From Ceratorhiza oryzae-sativae (Eukaryota > Basidiomycota > Agaricomycetes > Cantharellales > Ceratobasidiaceae): 35,630 nt of DNA. This document shows, one piece after another, positions 17,636 to 26,694 of this stretch; positions within the stretch are counted from its first letter, which is position 1, and each line of letters starts with the position of its first letter. The stretch is from assembly GCA_030998015.1 (NCBI GenBank), contig JARWMV010000141.1, positions 1 to 35,630 of the forward strand. Direction: 5' to 3'. Made by a program: the position numbers and the translations under genes. The notes under the pieces are model-generated. The model was not told the origin of the DNA. It saw nothing but the letters and a program-made list of their open reading frames with translations, and did no database searches.

Positions 17636-17689
17636 GTATTGCGAGGTAGCCTGGACCCCAGAGGTTCCAGGCTACCTCGGAATCAGGCG
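17636..17689 (-). repeat. 54-nt family E hairpin inside a LAGLIDADG motif
   Basis: cgaggtagcctgga/tccaggctacctcg stem. Its removal restores DILIG-LCLGDIN. 54 nt is 18 codons, but it contains an in-frame TAG. Confidence 0.88.
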
Positions 17690-17960
17690 CCCTATTAAAA
17701 TATCTCTTAATTCCGAGGTTAGTGAAATGGATTCTCTTTCAACCTTCTTTAAACTTAACCGCCGTAAGGGTTTATCATCAGCCGGTTTAACGGGGACTAA
17801 AGACATAATTCCTACACAGAAATCAATAGGCTGAATATATTCGGCAATAAGCAATAAAGCACTTAACAACGCAATAATTGTTATTGCGGTTTTGGCTTTT
17901 GCCTTTAAGATTAAGAAAAGTATTGCAATTACAGAATTTTTGGAGTTAATAAATAAAATA

Positions 17961-18423
17961 ACTCCGCTCCCTGGATCTCTAGAGATCCAGGAGGCGGAGT
18001 TAGCTACTGCCCCCCAAACATGTGCAGCTACGCTGCATTGTTTGGGGGGTCAATGGCGACATTGCAATTATTGGGGGTCTACAGCGGCTAACACGGATAA
18101 TAAAAATTTGTTCACCATGTTGGGTTTTATTTTAAATTGTGCCTATGCTTTCGCATTTCTAATTATTTCCTCCACTAGACTTAGTCTAGTTAGAATCTAA
18201 ACATGTACGTTTACATACAGGCTACTACTCGACTACTAGAATTTTAACCCGTACGAAAAAATTTTAGAAAAAGGCTGGATCCAATATAAGAATAAATTAG
18301 CTCTATTCCAAAAACCAAGAGAAAAGTTATTTTTATACAGGATGGGTTTTACCCTGAAACTTAAATTAAACTAGGCTAAAGAATTTAGTGCTCCATCTAG
18401 CAAAAACTTTATTTTTGTTTGTT
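17961..18423. other. Intron-internal spacer upstream of the nested endonuclease
   Basis: Holds a palindrome around ctggatctctagagatccag (about 17965-18000, also at 29801-29835), a family B hairpin (18010-18050) and AT-rich sequence with a gactaagtctag stem near 18170-18200 that may belong to a group I core. No clear gene. Confidence 0.5.
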
Positions 18424-18520
18424 TCCCCAAATTGGGGGTGTAGATTTGCCTGCGCAAATCACCCCCAATTTAGGAGTCCTCAGCGCTTAGGCCGCGCCTA
18501 AAGGCGCGATCTGAGAGTTG
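18424..18520 (+). repeat. Family G element
   Basis: Full copy at the point where the LAGLIDADG_1 homology breaks off. Confidence 0.9.
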
Positions 18521-18544
18521 GATTTGTTGTAAACCTTCAATAGC

Positions 18545-18653
18545 CCCCCAATGCGTTACCAAGCCTGTAAGGCACGCCCTACGGGCCAGCGTATTGGGGG
18601 GCTATCACCCCCCCCAAACAATGCAGCGTAGCTGCATTAGTTTGGGGGGTCAA
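18545..18653 (-). repeat. B+C composite in LAGLIDADG_1 codons, site HLT|EGL (second case)
   Basis: Coding strand ACAATTGA before and CTATTGAAGG after the insert, an ATTGA duplication. Same position in the protein family as at 16202-16296. Confidence 0.9.
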
Positions 18654-18796
18654 TTGTCAAATGAGCTCCCTGACCCATAAGATCAACTATTTGTTCAAAT
18701 AACAATAAATCTGCACGTTTTTGAGTTAGAAGTGGATATTCTGTAAAATGAGGTATTATAATATTTTTTAAATCTTTACGGTTAGCTACTGAATAT

Positions 18797-19179
18797 CCGC
18801 CGGCGTTAGAGGGAATCCTAAAGATTCCCTCGTAGAAAATGACGACCGTTCGTCATTTTCAGCCGGCGGCTAAATATCGATATTATGCCGCGCACTAGCA
18901 ATCGCAAACGGTTGCGATTGCTCACGTTGGTTGGTGGGACAAGTCCCACCAGCAACTAACGCGCGCGGGCCCCCGCTCTATCGGCTAAAATCTTAGGTGT
19001 AACCCAAGATTTCAGCCGCCCTGCCTAGAGAACTGCGCTTTAGCGCACGTCTTGGCAGGGGTAATAAAGCGGAGGGTCAACGACCCGTGGGCATTGTTAA
19101 CGAGGCCGCGTTCGCGGCGAGCCGCGCGCACGCCAGGGCCGCCTTGGCAAGCCAAGGCGTTCGCAGGCGTGCACGGGTC
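18797..19179. repeat. A+D unit with family A copy 8 (18797-18968)
   Basis: Same junction and the same extra block as 13673-14054 in opposite orientation. Inserted within the LAGLIDADG_1 gene. Confidence 0.93.
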
Positions 19180-19807
19180 ATATTATTCGTAGTATCTACT
19201 CGAATTGTACCAACTCCTCCAAAAAATTCTGGTAACTGGCCCAATAATTCCTTATCTCTGATATTTAATCCAACCCCAAATTGGGGGTGTAGATTTGCCT
19301 GCGCAAATCTTGGACCCTCCAGCCTGTTTTGTAACTGGTATCTTTGTAAATTGAAGTAGAAAAAGAACCCTCAGCGTCGACTAACCCTGAGACAAAGTAA
19401 GGATTAAGTTTTGCTTTTTCATGACTTGATGTAGAAAAATTTGAACTATTTAATTGTTTAGAAGGGATTTTGATAAGATAGTTTCTTTCGAAACCCATTA
19501 GAGTACACCTTAATTGCAATGTAAATGCTACTAAAGCATCGCAATAACTACCGTCTACTCGTTGCTCTTTTACAAATATTGTAACTACTAAGAATAAACA
19601 AAAACATTTCACTAAGGTAATTAAAATATCTGACTTAGATCCGCGATTGCCCATTTCTCTTTCGATCATATTAAAACTTGTTACTATACATGAGTGATTA
19701 GTTCATCCACACATAAACTTTCGAATATGGCTTAGTATTTTAATCTTTAGGGTGTCCCCGGAGTTTGATAGTTTTCCCCATAATGGAGTTTTCCCAGAAC
19801 TCCAAAC

Positions 19808-20347
19808 AGGTTTAAATCTTGACTTTTCAGTTGGAATTGCCCCTAGAATAGGTGAGTAATCTGGGTCTTCTAGCCGCGCTAGAGAATGGGGTCCTTTTGA
19901 TTCGGTGATCGGCTGTAGCCTTATTTGATTTTCAGTGTCGGCTAAAGTCGATAAATTAGCCGTGCTATGTCGCGGCATTGTCGGAGCATAGTATGATTTC
20001 AGATTTTGTTCTGTAAAGTAAAAACATAAGCTTATTATAACAGTTCTAGGCGTAATAGCATAAAAAGGTGTGCTAATTAGAGAAGACAATCTAAGGTAAA
20101 AATTTGTTATAATTTTATTTGCTTTTTTTCTGTTAGCATGTTCCGTAGAAGCTCCTAAGGAAGAAAAGTTATATGACAATCCTTGCCCGGCATATAGAGA
20201 AGCCGAACTAAAGCTTGGGTTAATTACTTTTTTTAATAGATGGCTTGTAGCCACATTATCAGGGCTAAACCCGATATTGCTTGGCTTAGGGTTTGGTACT
20301 GCGCTTTCAGCGCTAAAGCCGTTAGTTAGATTTGGATTATTTTTCAT
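19808..20347 (-). CDS. rps3: rps3 exon 1 (N-terminal)
   Basis: 180 codons from ATG (20347-20345) to ..TTTAAACCT. A weakly conserved, Ser/Asn-rich start is followed by KKANKIITNFYLRLSSLIST and FYAITPRTVIISLCFYF, the recognisable N-domain of mitochondrial ribosomal protein S3. Exon lengths 540+375+141 = 1056 nt give 351 amino acids plus stop with no internal stop and no GC insert, in strong contrast to the introns. Upstream is a ttttttttggtaaaataaata-type AT-rich leader; no other start is better. Confidence 0.88.
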
Positions 20348-20950
20348 TTATTTTTATTATTAAAGGATAAGATACGGTAACACAGTATTAATTGTTTTTT
20401 TTGGTAAAATAAATACTGCAGCTACGCTGCAGTACTCCAAATTGTTTATGGGCTGTAAGTCCTTAAAACTTTTGGTTGAATAAAAAAAACATGATTTGTA
20501 TGTACGTCAGCAAATTAATTTTTCCTCCTCTTCCCTTTCAGCATCTACCCCCCAAACAATGCAGCGCAAGCTGCATATGTTTGGGGGAAGAGACCGCTGC
20601 CGCTGTTAGATCGCTCTATCTTACCCGTGCCCGCCTACGATCGCAGCTTAAGCTGCGGCCCTGGCGTGCGCGGGCTCGCGGCCAGAGGGGCCGCCTCGAG
20701 CACAACCTCGGAATCAGGCGCCTCCCGTGGTGGATGGGCCCGAGCGTAGCGACGGTCCTCACCACCACGGGGGGTACGATAGAACGGCCGATTGCGGCAG
20801 CGTACTCCTAATTTTATCGCTTACGCGATAAAATTGGGGTAAATTTATTTCTTTAGTTTGTTTTTGGGTTCATCAGCCAAAATTATATCCTCCCTCAGCA
20901 GTGCGCAAAGGGAACCATTTGCGCGGTAGGCTAAATAGCCTCGGTTTTAT
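20348..20950. repeat. Repeat-rich spacer upstream of rps3
   Basis: Hairpin ctgcagctacgctgcag (about 20417-20435), family B variant (20547-20587; its surroundings recur at 22381-22446), a gtgcccgcctacgatcgcag block (from about 20626) and a ccgtggtgga..accaccacgg palindrome (about 20730-20782) duplicated at 24120-24222. No gene. Confidence 0.75.
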
Positions 20951-21198
20951 GACCCGTGCACGCCTGCGAACGCCTTGGCTTAAGCCAAGCAAGCTTGGCT
21001 CATATTGACCTTAAGGTCAATAATCAAGCCAAGGCGGCCCTGGCGTGCGCGCGGCGTCTGATTCCGAGGTACCCTGGAACTTAAAGTTCCAGGGTACCTC
21101 GCAATACCTCGCCGCGAACGCGGCCTCGATAACCATACCCCTCGGGTCAACAGCATGTATTTATATATAAATACAATGCTGGTTGACCCTAAGCGGGG
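20951..21198 (+). repeat. Long family D element
   Basis: gacccgtgcacgcctgcgaa, embedded family E, and the cagcatgtatttatatataa hairpin. Near-identical to 14538-14784, where the same element interrupts an HE gene. Confidence 0.92.
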
Positions 21199-21911
21199 GT
21201 ATGATACAAAAACGACCTCTACTGAGGGACCTAATCACAAGATGGTGGCGTGTCCTCTAGCTGAAATTGTTGCACGTACGTGCAACAACTTCACGCTTGA
21301 GGCGGAACTACCCACCTACCGATTAATAAGGGGGATACCGTTTTCATTTTTCGGGCGGTTTGAAAAATATAAATTTCGGAGAACGGAGAAAATAAAATAA
21401 GGCTAATTTGAAGAAATAGTTCCTGGCACTAAGATCGCCGTACTTAGTACGGGCTTTACTGCCCGCGCTGAGCCAACTTTCACAGCAGATGGATCGTCTT
21501 ATCATTGATCGACCCTATGGCCGAAATCCTAGGATTTCGGCAGGGTAAAGTACCAGAATAAATCGTCCTGGCCAGAGATCTCAGGCGAAGCGATTTTGGG
21601 TTAAGAAATGTCAACAACATTTCTATACACGGGGTTAATAGCAATTTATTTTTCGCTAATACTCTTTTCTTGCCACGCGCTGTGTGCGCGCCTAAAAGTG
21701 AAGCGTGCACTAGTGCAAACTGCTATTTTGGCAGAAAAAAGTACTGCGGTTAAAGTTATAATTTTATTTTACTCTAACTTCTCTTTTATGATATTTTATC
21801 GGTACTTTGTACTAGTTTATGATGACGAATTTTGACTGAGCCCTTCGAGGCTGAAGTAAAAAACGTTTCGGAAATCCCCTCTGGTAAATTTTTAATCAAG
21901 ATAATTTACGA
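21199..21911. other. Spacer with a weak hydrophobic ORF
   Basis: Contains the gttgcacgtacgtgcaac hairpin (21268-21290), a cgccgtacttagtacggg hairpin and an open frame at 21608-21835 (+) with two hydrophobic stretches, MSTTFLYTGLIAIYFSLILF.. and VIILFYSNFSFMIFY. No family recognised; under code 4 it would extend a few codons past TGA. Confidence 0.35.
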
Positions 21912-21983
21912 GCCGAAAAAAGGAATTGAACCCTTATTACACCGACATGAGCGATGAGTTTTAACCACTTAAACTATTTCAGC
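21912..21983 (-). tRNA. trnM: tRNA-Met (CAU), first copy
   Basis: Acceptor GCTGAAA/TTTCGGC (one G-U), D-stem GTTT/AAAC, anticodon stem CATCG/CGGTG with loop CTCATGT (anticodon CAT), T-arm with loop TTCAATT. 72 nt. CAT could be initiator Met, elongator Met or, if lysidinylated, Ile. Confidence 0.92.
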
Positions 21984-23669
21984 TATTTTAAGGTTTTGTT
22001 TCAAGAGGTGAAATATCAGGATCCCTGTAAATCTAATATGACCCGTTCTCGGCGAGATAGCGGGCGTCTGATTCCGAGGTACCCTGGAACTTAAAGTTCC
22101 AGGGTACCTCGCAATACCTCGCCGCGAACGCGGCCTCGAGATCCATACCCACGGGGGATAGTACGCCGGAATCTTCCTTCCCGTGGGGTTAGGGACCGTC
22201 GCTCCGCTCGGGCCCATACCCCAAGCCCGAGGCGGCCCCTCTGGCCGCGAGCCCGCGCACGCCAGGGCCGCAGCTTATCCTCTAGCTAGGGGACGGGTCG
22301 GGAATCCCTCAGGCATACTGTTGCTCTTTAATATCTACTGAGCAATTTCACCGCTCTAAAGATAGCCATACGCTGCAGTGTTCCTCCTCTTCCCTTTCAG
22401 CATCTACCCCCCAAACAATGCAGCGCAAGCTGCATATGTTTGGGGGTCAGATGCCACTCAAACATGTGCAGCTACGCTGCATTGTTTGAGGGGCATCCGC
22501 CCCCCAATAAGGTAATGGCCCCCCCCCCAATACGTTTGTGACGCATTGGGAGGCCATTGCCTTATTGGGGGTCACCTGCGTCTGTGGTCGTGTTCCAGGA
22601 ACACGGCCGCAGACGGGAAGAGCCCGCGGCAGTAAGACTGGGGCTGGACCTTAGACCAGCATCAGTCCAAATTTCACAATATCAGGGGGCATACGGTGGA
22701 ATAATTGACGGAAGTTGATCTGGTCAGACCAACTGACTTTTTTGCAGACGTCAATTTTCCATCGGCGGGGACTGCCCCCTGTCGTGCATTAAAACATACC
22801 ACGACAGTGTAAGTCATGAAAAACATTTGGTTTAAATTTTACCCGTCCTCGATGGGACGGCCGCCCGGCCGAGATAGCGGGATCGCTGCGAAGCTGCCTC
22901 GTAGACCGGGTAACAACTATGGCGAAATCTTAAATTTGCCGCCTCTAAACTTTGATGGGCGGCATCCAGTGCCGTCCTAACCATACCCCGCCAATCGATG
23001 TAGATTTGCCTTCGCAAATCATCGATTAGTGGAGCCCTCCGCGCTTAGGCCGCCCTGCGGGCGATCAAAGAGCGCGGAGGGATTGAGGTTATTATTAATT
23101 AATCCGCGCAGGTCCGTTCTTAGCTCCCTCTGCAGAGGGGCGAAGATTACCAAAAAGGACTAGGCGCGGTAGGGGCCTTAACTGTACTATCAGCGGACCC
23201 AGAGGATTCGATTCCCGACCCCCGATTTGCGCCAAATCGGACTCTTCCCTTACAGGCCCCCGCTAATCGATGTAGATTTGCCTTCGCAAATCATCGATTA
23301 GTGGGAGCCCTCCGCGCTTAGGCCGCCCTGCGGGCGATCAAAGAGCGCGGAGGGGAAGAGGTTCCCTAGCAGCGTGTACTTGTACACGCTGACGACAGGG
23401 TTAGGGTTAATCCAATTTGCCTTAGTTTTACCTTCTGGTCAACTACGATGTAATAAAACCCAAGTAGTCCACAGGGAAGTGGAAAACATGGACCTTTCGC
23501 TTCGGCTTCCATTTATCAACTCACCCTGGGCTATATAGCACTGGTTGCCGTATAAATTAGGATGGAGATTTACCTCCACCCCCCAAAAACCTAAGAAGCC
23601 CTTGGAAAATAATAAGACCTGGCACGAAGTGACATGGGTCGACCTAAAATTGGTTTAAGTATTGAAAAT
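21984..23669. repeat. Long repeat-rich spacer
   Basis: Family E (about 22073-22110), ccgtggggttagggaccgtc palindrome, two family B hairpins (22405-22446, 22450-22495), a short C-like hairpin (22512-22560), a hairpin ttgatctggtcagaccaa (22717-22735) also at 33300, a block homologous to 130-190 (22745-22830), and a 188-bp segment 23217-23404 repeated at 27951-28138 with families H and F. A stretch 23480-23600 resembles 26950-27060. No gene or rRNA found. Confidence 0.75.
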
Positions 23670-23742
23670 AAGACCGACGGGACTTGAACCCATATCTCAT
23701 CTATTATGAGCAGATTGCATTAACCGATTATGCTACAGTCTT
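23670..23742 (-). tRNA. tRNA with CAU anticodon, second copy (Met or Ile)
   Basis: Acceptor AAGACTG/CGGTCTT, D-stem GCAT/ATGC, anticodon stem ATCTG/TAGAT with loop CTCATAA, T-stem ATGGG/CCCGT with loop TTCAAGT. The body differs from the copy at 21912, so the two CAU tRNAs are likely to have different roles. Confidence 0.9.
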
Positions 23743-24377
23743 GCCCTCTGTATAGGTTTGGGAATAATGTATCTATCTCCAAAACGGTGTAAGGGCTTAC
23801 AGCCCATAACCATTTTTGAGTACGGCAGCGCTCCTGTGGGCCCTCTGCGGACTTCATGGGAGCCCTAATTATATAATCAATGAAAAAAAAAAAACGCAAT
23901 TTATTTTAAAATCTTACTATTAACAAATTTTGTTCACAACTTTGATAAACCAATAAACAAAATTATAGACAAACATAATCTTCAAGTGCAATAGACCCCC
24001 AATGCATTGGGAGGCCATTGCCTTGTTGGGGGTCTACGGCACGGGTAAGCCTCTCGAGGCAGTCTTACTGCCGAGGTATTGCGAGGTAGCCTGGACCCCA
24101 GAGGTTCCAGGCTACCTCGGAATCAGGCGCCTCCCGTGGTGGATGGGCCCGAGCGTAGCGACGGTCCTCACCACCACGGGGGGTACGATAGAGCGGCCGA
24201 TTGCGGCAGCGTACTACTAATTTTCGAAAATTGGGGTTTCTTTTATGTTTTTGCCTAAGCGGCTGCAACTGTGCCCACTCATAACTTACTTAGTACACGA
24301 TGTATGTTGCTTATTCCGTTATGATAGAAAATAAAGACTTTAGTTAATTTGTACAGATCTTATTAAATAGAAGAATA
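23743..24377. repeat. Spacer with duplicated GC hairpins
   Basis: AT-rich stretch 23870-23990, short C-like hairpin (23996-24036), family E variant cgaggtagcctggacccc (about 24073-24118) and a copy of the 20713-20817 block. No gene. Confidence 0.7.
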
Positions 24378-24548
24378 ACTCTAATCCGGATTCGAACCCC
24401 GCCGCTTTAAAGCGGCGGCCGGGAGTCACGCTCGCGGGGATACGCAATTCCTGTATTCTACCCACAGCTCTCATGAGAGCTCGCCTGCTCGGCCGCTACA
24501 TCGTTAGATGGAGCGATCTACAGCAGGCGGGTGTTAAACTATAAGAAT
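24378..24548 (-). tRNA. tRNA-like locus apparently invaded by GC hairpins (identity uncertain)
   Basis: The ends look like a tRNA: ATTCTTA-TA-GTTTAAC at the 5' side, and a T-loop TTCGAAT followed by an acceptor strand TTAGAGT that pairs with 6 of 7 bases of ATTCTTA. In between lie a hairpin block of about 65 nt where the D-loop should be (gcctgctg/..gagcaggc, gctctcatgagagc) and a ccgccgctttaaagcggcgg hairpin exactly beside the T-loop. A candidate anticodon region (caggaattgcgtatcc) does not fold normally. It could be a dead tRNA or one needing RNA processing. Confidence 0.4.
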
Positions 24549-24579
24549 TTGAAGCTGCTCCCGGAGGGTAATTTAGTTT

Positions 24580-24678
24580 AACCCCAAATTGGGGGTGTAG
24601 ATTTGCCTGCGCAAATCACCCCCAATTTAGGAGTCCTCAGCGCTTAGGCCGCGCCTAAAGGCGCGATCAGAGAGTTGG
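24580..24678 (+). repeat. Family G element
   Basis: Full copy in the spacer between the tRNA-like locus and tRNA-Tyr. Confidence 0.9.
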
Positions 24679-24730
24679 ATTTATAAAATTTAGGGTCCCG
24701 CAGCTACGCTGCGGGACGCCATGTATATTT

Positions 24731-24815
24731 TGAGCTAAGTAGGAATCGAACCTACCCCGACGAACACGTCAATTTTTTTACAGAAAACCCCAATTACCAT
24801 TCTGGCATCAGCTCA
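24731..24815 (-). tRNA. trnY: tRNA-Tyr (GUA)
   Basis: Acceptor TGAGCTG/TAGCTCA, anticodon stem GTTTT/AAAAT with loop CTGTAAA, long variable arm tgacgtgttcgtcg (class II, as in fungal mitochondrial tRNA-Tyr), T-stem GTAGG/CCTAC with loop TTCGATT. 85 nt. Confidence 0.93.
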
Positions 24816-25356
24816 ATATTTATTCGTCTTTTATTTCCCCAACGATCGGGCGACGATTTCCCTACTGCCCCCCAAACATGTGCAGCTACGCTGCATTGTT
24901 TGAGGGGCATCCGCCCCCCAATAATGCAATGGCCTCCCAATGCGTTACCAAGCCTGTAAGGCACGCCCTACGGGCCAACGTATTGGGGGTCAATTGTTGG
25001 GGGTCTACGGAAATCATCCCGATCGGTAGGCGCTGCCCGAGCGTGGGCCGCGCTAAGGCGCGATCTACGCTCGGGAGTTTTTTATCCCATAGTGTCCGTA
25101 ATATATCGGCAAGGTAGACAAGTTGTAGTTCATTTTCTGTCACCTTAATAGTCAAAAATGAGTCCCCCTAAAATTATCACCCTTCAATGAAGGGTAGATT
25201 AGTTCGTAGGGCCGAACCACCCTGAGTTGAAGGTGGAACTACGGTCCCCTTGATAATTTTAAACCCCTTGGCAAATTAGTCTGGCCTCTATCTCGGTCAA
25301 CATCGTTCCGTGGTTTGCTTCCATGCAAGATTTATAAAATCTTGCTGGACCTGTAT

Positions 25357-25528
25357 CCGCCGGCGTTAGAGGGAATCCTAAAGATTCCCTCGTAGAAAAT
25401 GACGACCGTTCGTCATTTTCAGCCGGCGGCTAAATATCGATATTATGCCGCGCACTAGCAATCGCAAACGGTTGCGATTGCTCACGTTGGTTGGTGGGAC
25501 AAGTCCCACCAGCAACTAACGCGCGCGG
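25357..25528 (+). repeat. Family A element, copy 9
   Basis: Full 172 nt, preceded by ctgtat. The same preceding 84 nt occur at 31351-31434, where only the first nine bases of family A follow. Confidence 0.95.
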
Positions 25529-25739
25529 GCCCCCGCTCTATCGGCTAAAATCTTAGGTGTAACCCAAGATTTCAGCCGCCCTGCCTAGAGAACTGCGCTT
25601 TAGCGCACGTCTTGGCAGGGGTAATAAAGCGGAGGGTCAACGACCCGTGGGCATTGTTAACGAGGCCGCGTTCGCGGCGAGCCGCGCGCACGCCAGGGCC
25701 GCCTTGGCAAGCCAAGGCGTTCGCAGGCGTGCACGGGTC

Positions 25740-25911
25740 CCGCCGGCGTTAGAGGGAATCCTAAAGATTCCCTCGTAGAAAATGACGACCGTTCGTCATT
25801 TTCAGCCGGCGGCTAAATATCGATATTATGCCGCGCACTAGCAATCGCAAACGGTTGCGATTGCTCACGTTGGTTGGTGGGACAAGTCCCACCAGCAACT
25901 AACGCGCGCGG
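25740..25911 (+). repeat. Family A element, copy 10
   Basis: Full 172 nt, directly joined to the end of a family D element. Confidence 0.95.
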
Positions 25912-26077
25912 ACGCTAAACCACGGTTCGACTCAAGCTTCGGAGCCGTCTGTGTACGGCTTAAGCCGCACACAGACGTCTCCTCTACAAGCGTGAAATTG
26001 TTGCACGTACGTGCAACAACTTCAGAGTAGTTGATACGAGATAGGGTAGGGTTCAGCTTCATAGATGCCTTAAAAAT

Positions 26078-26148
26078 GCTCCGAGAGAGAATCGAACGCC
26101 CGTCACTATTACTTCACAATAGTGCTTTCACCACTAAGCTATCGGAGC
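26078..26148 (-). tRNA. trnF: tRNA-Phe (GAA)
   Basis: Perfect acceptor GCTCCGA/TCGGAGC, D-arm GCTTAGTGGTGAAAGC, anticodon stem CTATT/AATAG with loop GTGAAGT (anticodon GAA), T-loop TTCGATT with one mismatch in the T-stem. 71 nt. Confidence 0.9.
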
Positions 26149-26199
26149 TTGACTTATAAGGGTCACTAAATTTAACCCCTGCGACCCTAGATCCGCTCC

Positions 26200-26371
26200 C
26201 CGCCGGCGTTAGAGGGAATCCTAAAGATTCCCTCGTAGAAAATGACGACCGTTCGTCATTTTCAGCCGGCGGCTAAATATCGATATTATGCCGCGCACTA
26301 GCAATCGCAAACGGTTGCGATTGCTCACGTTGGTTGGTGGGACAAGTCCCACCAGCAACTAACGCGCGCGG
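26200..26371 (+). repeat. Family A element, copy 11
   Basis: Full copy. The flank gatccgctcc plus preceding bases is shared, inverted, with copy 13 at 29365-29536. Confidence 0.95.
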
Positions 26372-26387
26372 CAATGTCAGGGGTCTA

Positions 26388-26523
26388 CTGACCCCCAAAC
26401 ATGTGCAGCTACGCTGCATTGTTTGGTGGGCAGCAACCCCCCGATATTGTAATGCCCGCCGGCGTTAGAGGGAATCCTAAAGATTCCCTCTAACGCGCGC
26501 GGCAATGTCAGGGGTCTACGGTG
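26388..26523 (+). repeat. Block with family B and a 47-nt core-only family A (26456-26502)
   Basis: The 47-nt form is a single perfect hairpin, gcgttagagggaatc/gattccctctaacgc. It is family A without its 125-nt interior. The whole block is duplicated at 34552-34687. Confidence 0.93.
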
Positions 26524-26624
26524 ACCGAGCCTGTGGGCGGCTAAAGCCGCCCACAGTCGAGGTGAAATTTGGACTCTGATTGCTCGGAATCAAAGTCCTT
26601 ACTGCCGCGGGGTGTATTAAGCTT

Positions 26625-26694
26625 GGAGAAAGATAGAATCGAACTATCATCTTTGTGATGCAAACACAATAGATTACCATTATCATATTCCCCC
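26625..26694 (-). tRNA. trnA: tRNA-Ala (UGC)
   Basis: Acceptor GGGGGAA/TTTCTCC with G-U pairs, short D-stem GAT/ATC, perfect anticodon stem TTGTG/CACAA with loop TTTGCAT (anticodon TGC), T-stem GATAG/CTATC with loop TTCGATT. 70 nt. Confidence 0.88.

Larger units (their letters stand above)
16991..17960 (-). pseudogene. LAGLIDADG_2 homing endonuclease nested in rps3 intron 1, split by GC inserts
   Basis: Hydrophobic N-terminus (AITIIALLSALLLIAEYIQP), linker RRLSLKKVERESISL, first motif split as ILIG | LCLGDINIQKQG by a 54-nt family E hairpin (17636-17689), then HKDYLDHLYFLFKDYCSSEP, VTFYTYSLPCFNELYELFY, ..KELLTP; a B+C composite (about 17235-17341) with CCTTTG duplication; LSLAYWLADDGSF (second motif region), EVELLAKTLNEKWDLKC, ..LKDIMPSMM, then family A. 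The relative at 32168-33100 lacks the B+C insert at this site. No start codon assigned. Confidence 0.85.
18424..19470 (-). pseudogene. N-terminal part of the LAGLIDADG_1 endonuclease in rps3 intron 1
   Basis: NPYFVSGLVDAEGSF (first motif, about 19402-19358) and YKTGWRVQ; a partial family G insert (19273-19310); FGLNIRDKELLGQLPEFFGG ..VGTIRVDTTNN (about 19270-19180); a D+A insert (19179-18797); VANRKDLKNIIIPHFTEYPL ..DLMGQGAHLTI; a B+C insert (18545-18653); EGLQQIQ; then family G (18424-18520). The protein stops matching after this point; its presumed C-terminal half is at 16144-16705, beyond the LAGLIDADG_2 unit. Confidence 0.8.
16104..19807 (-). other. Group I intron 1 of rps3, apparently nested
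   Basis: 3704 nt, from after ..AAACCT to ..GAAACCATG. The leader 19807-19480 shares the aaactccggggacacccta core piece and the NEMGNRGSKS / VKEQRVDGSYC / CTLMGFERNY signature with intron 2. It holds the N-terminal half of a LAGLIDADG_1 gene, then a LAGLIDADG_2 gene, then the C-terminal end of a LAGLIDADG_1 gene. Confidence 0.8.
24816..26077. repeat. Repeat-rich spacer with two family A copies
   Basis: B+C variant (24864-24990), an unassigned 93-nt segment (25273-25365, repeated at 31351-31443) ending in family A copy 9 (25357-25528), family D (25529-25739), family A copy 10 (25740-25911) and a partial family F (25933-26024). Two full A copies in the same orientation flank D. No gene. Confidence 0.85.

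Noticed and set aside
21608..21835. Hydrophobic 75-codon frame as atp8 or atp9
   Set aside because: Lacks the conserved residues of either protein and has no supporting context; left only as a remark in the spacer entry.
22690..22790. rRNA fragment suggested by aataattgacggaag
   Set aside because: The resemblance to the small-subunit rRNA loop is short and recurs at 33290 in a repeat context; no other rRNA signature (decoding site, peptidyl transferase loop) was found in the window.
23140..23230. Plus-strand tRNA suggested by ggattcgattcc
   Set aside because: No acceptor stem or anticodon arm could be formed; the T-loop-like string belongs to a repeated spacer segment.
24886..25155. Minus-strand 89-codon frame
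   Set aside because: Most of it is translated family B and C hairpin; the short remaining part matches nothing recognisable.
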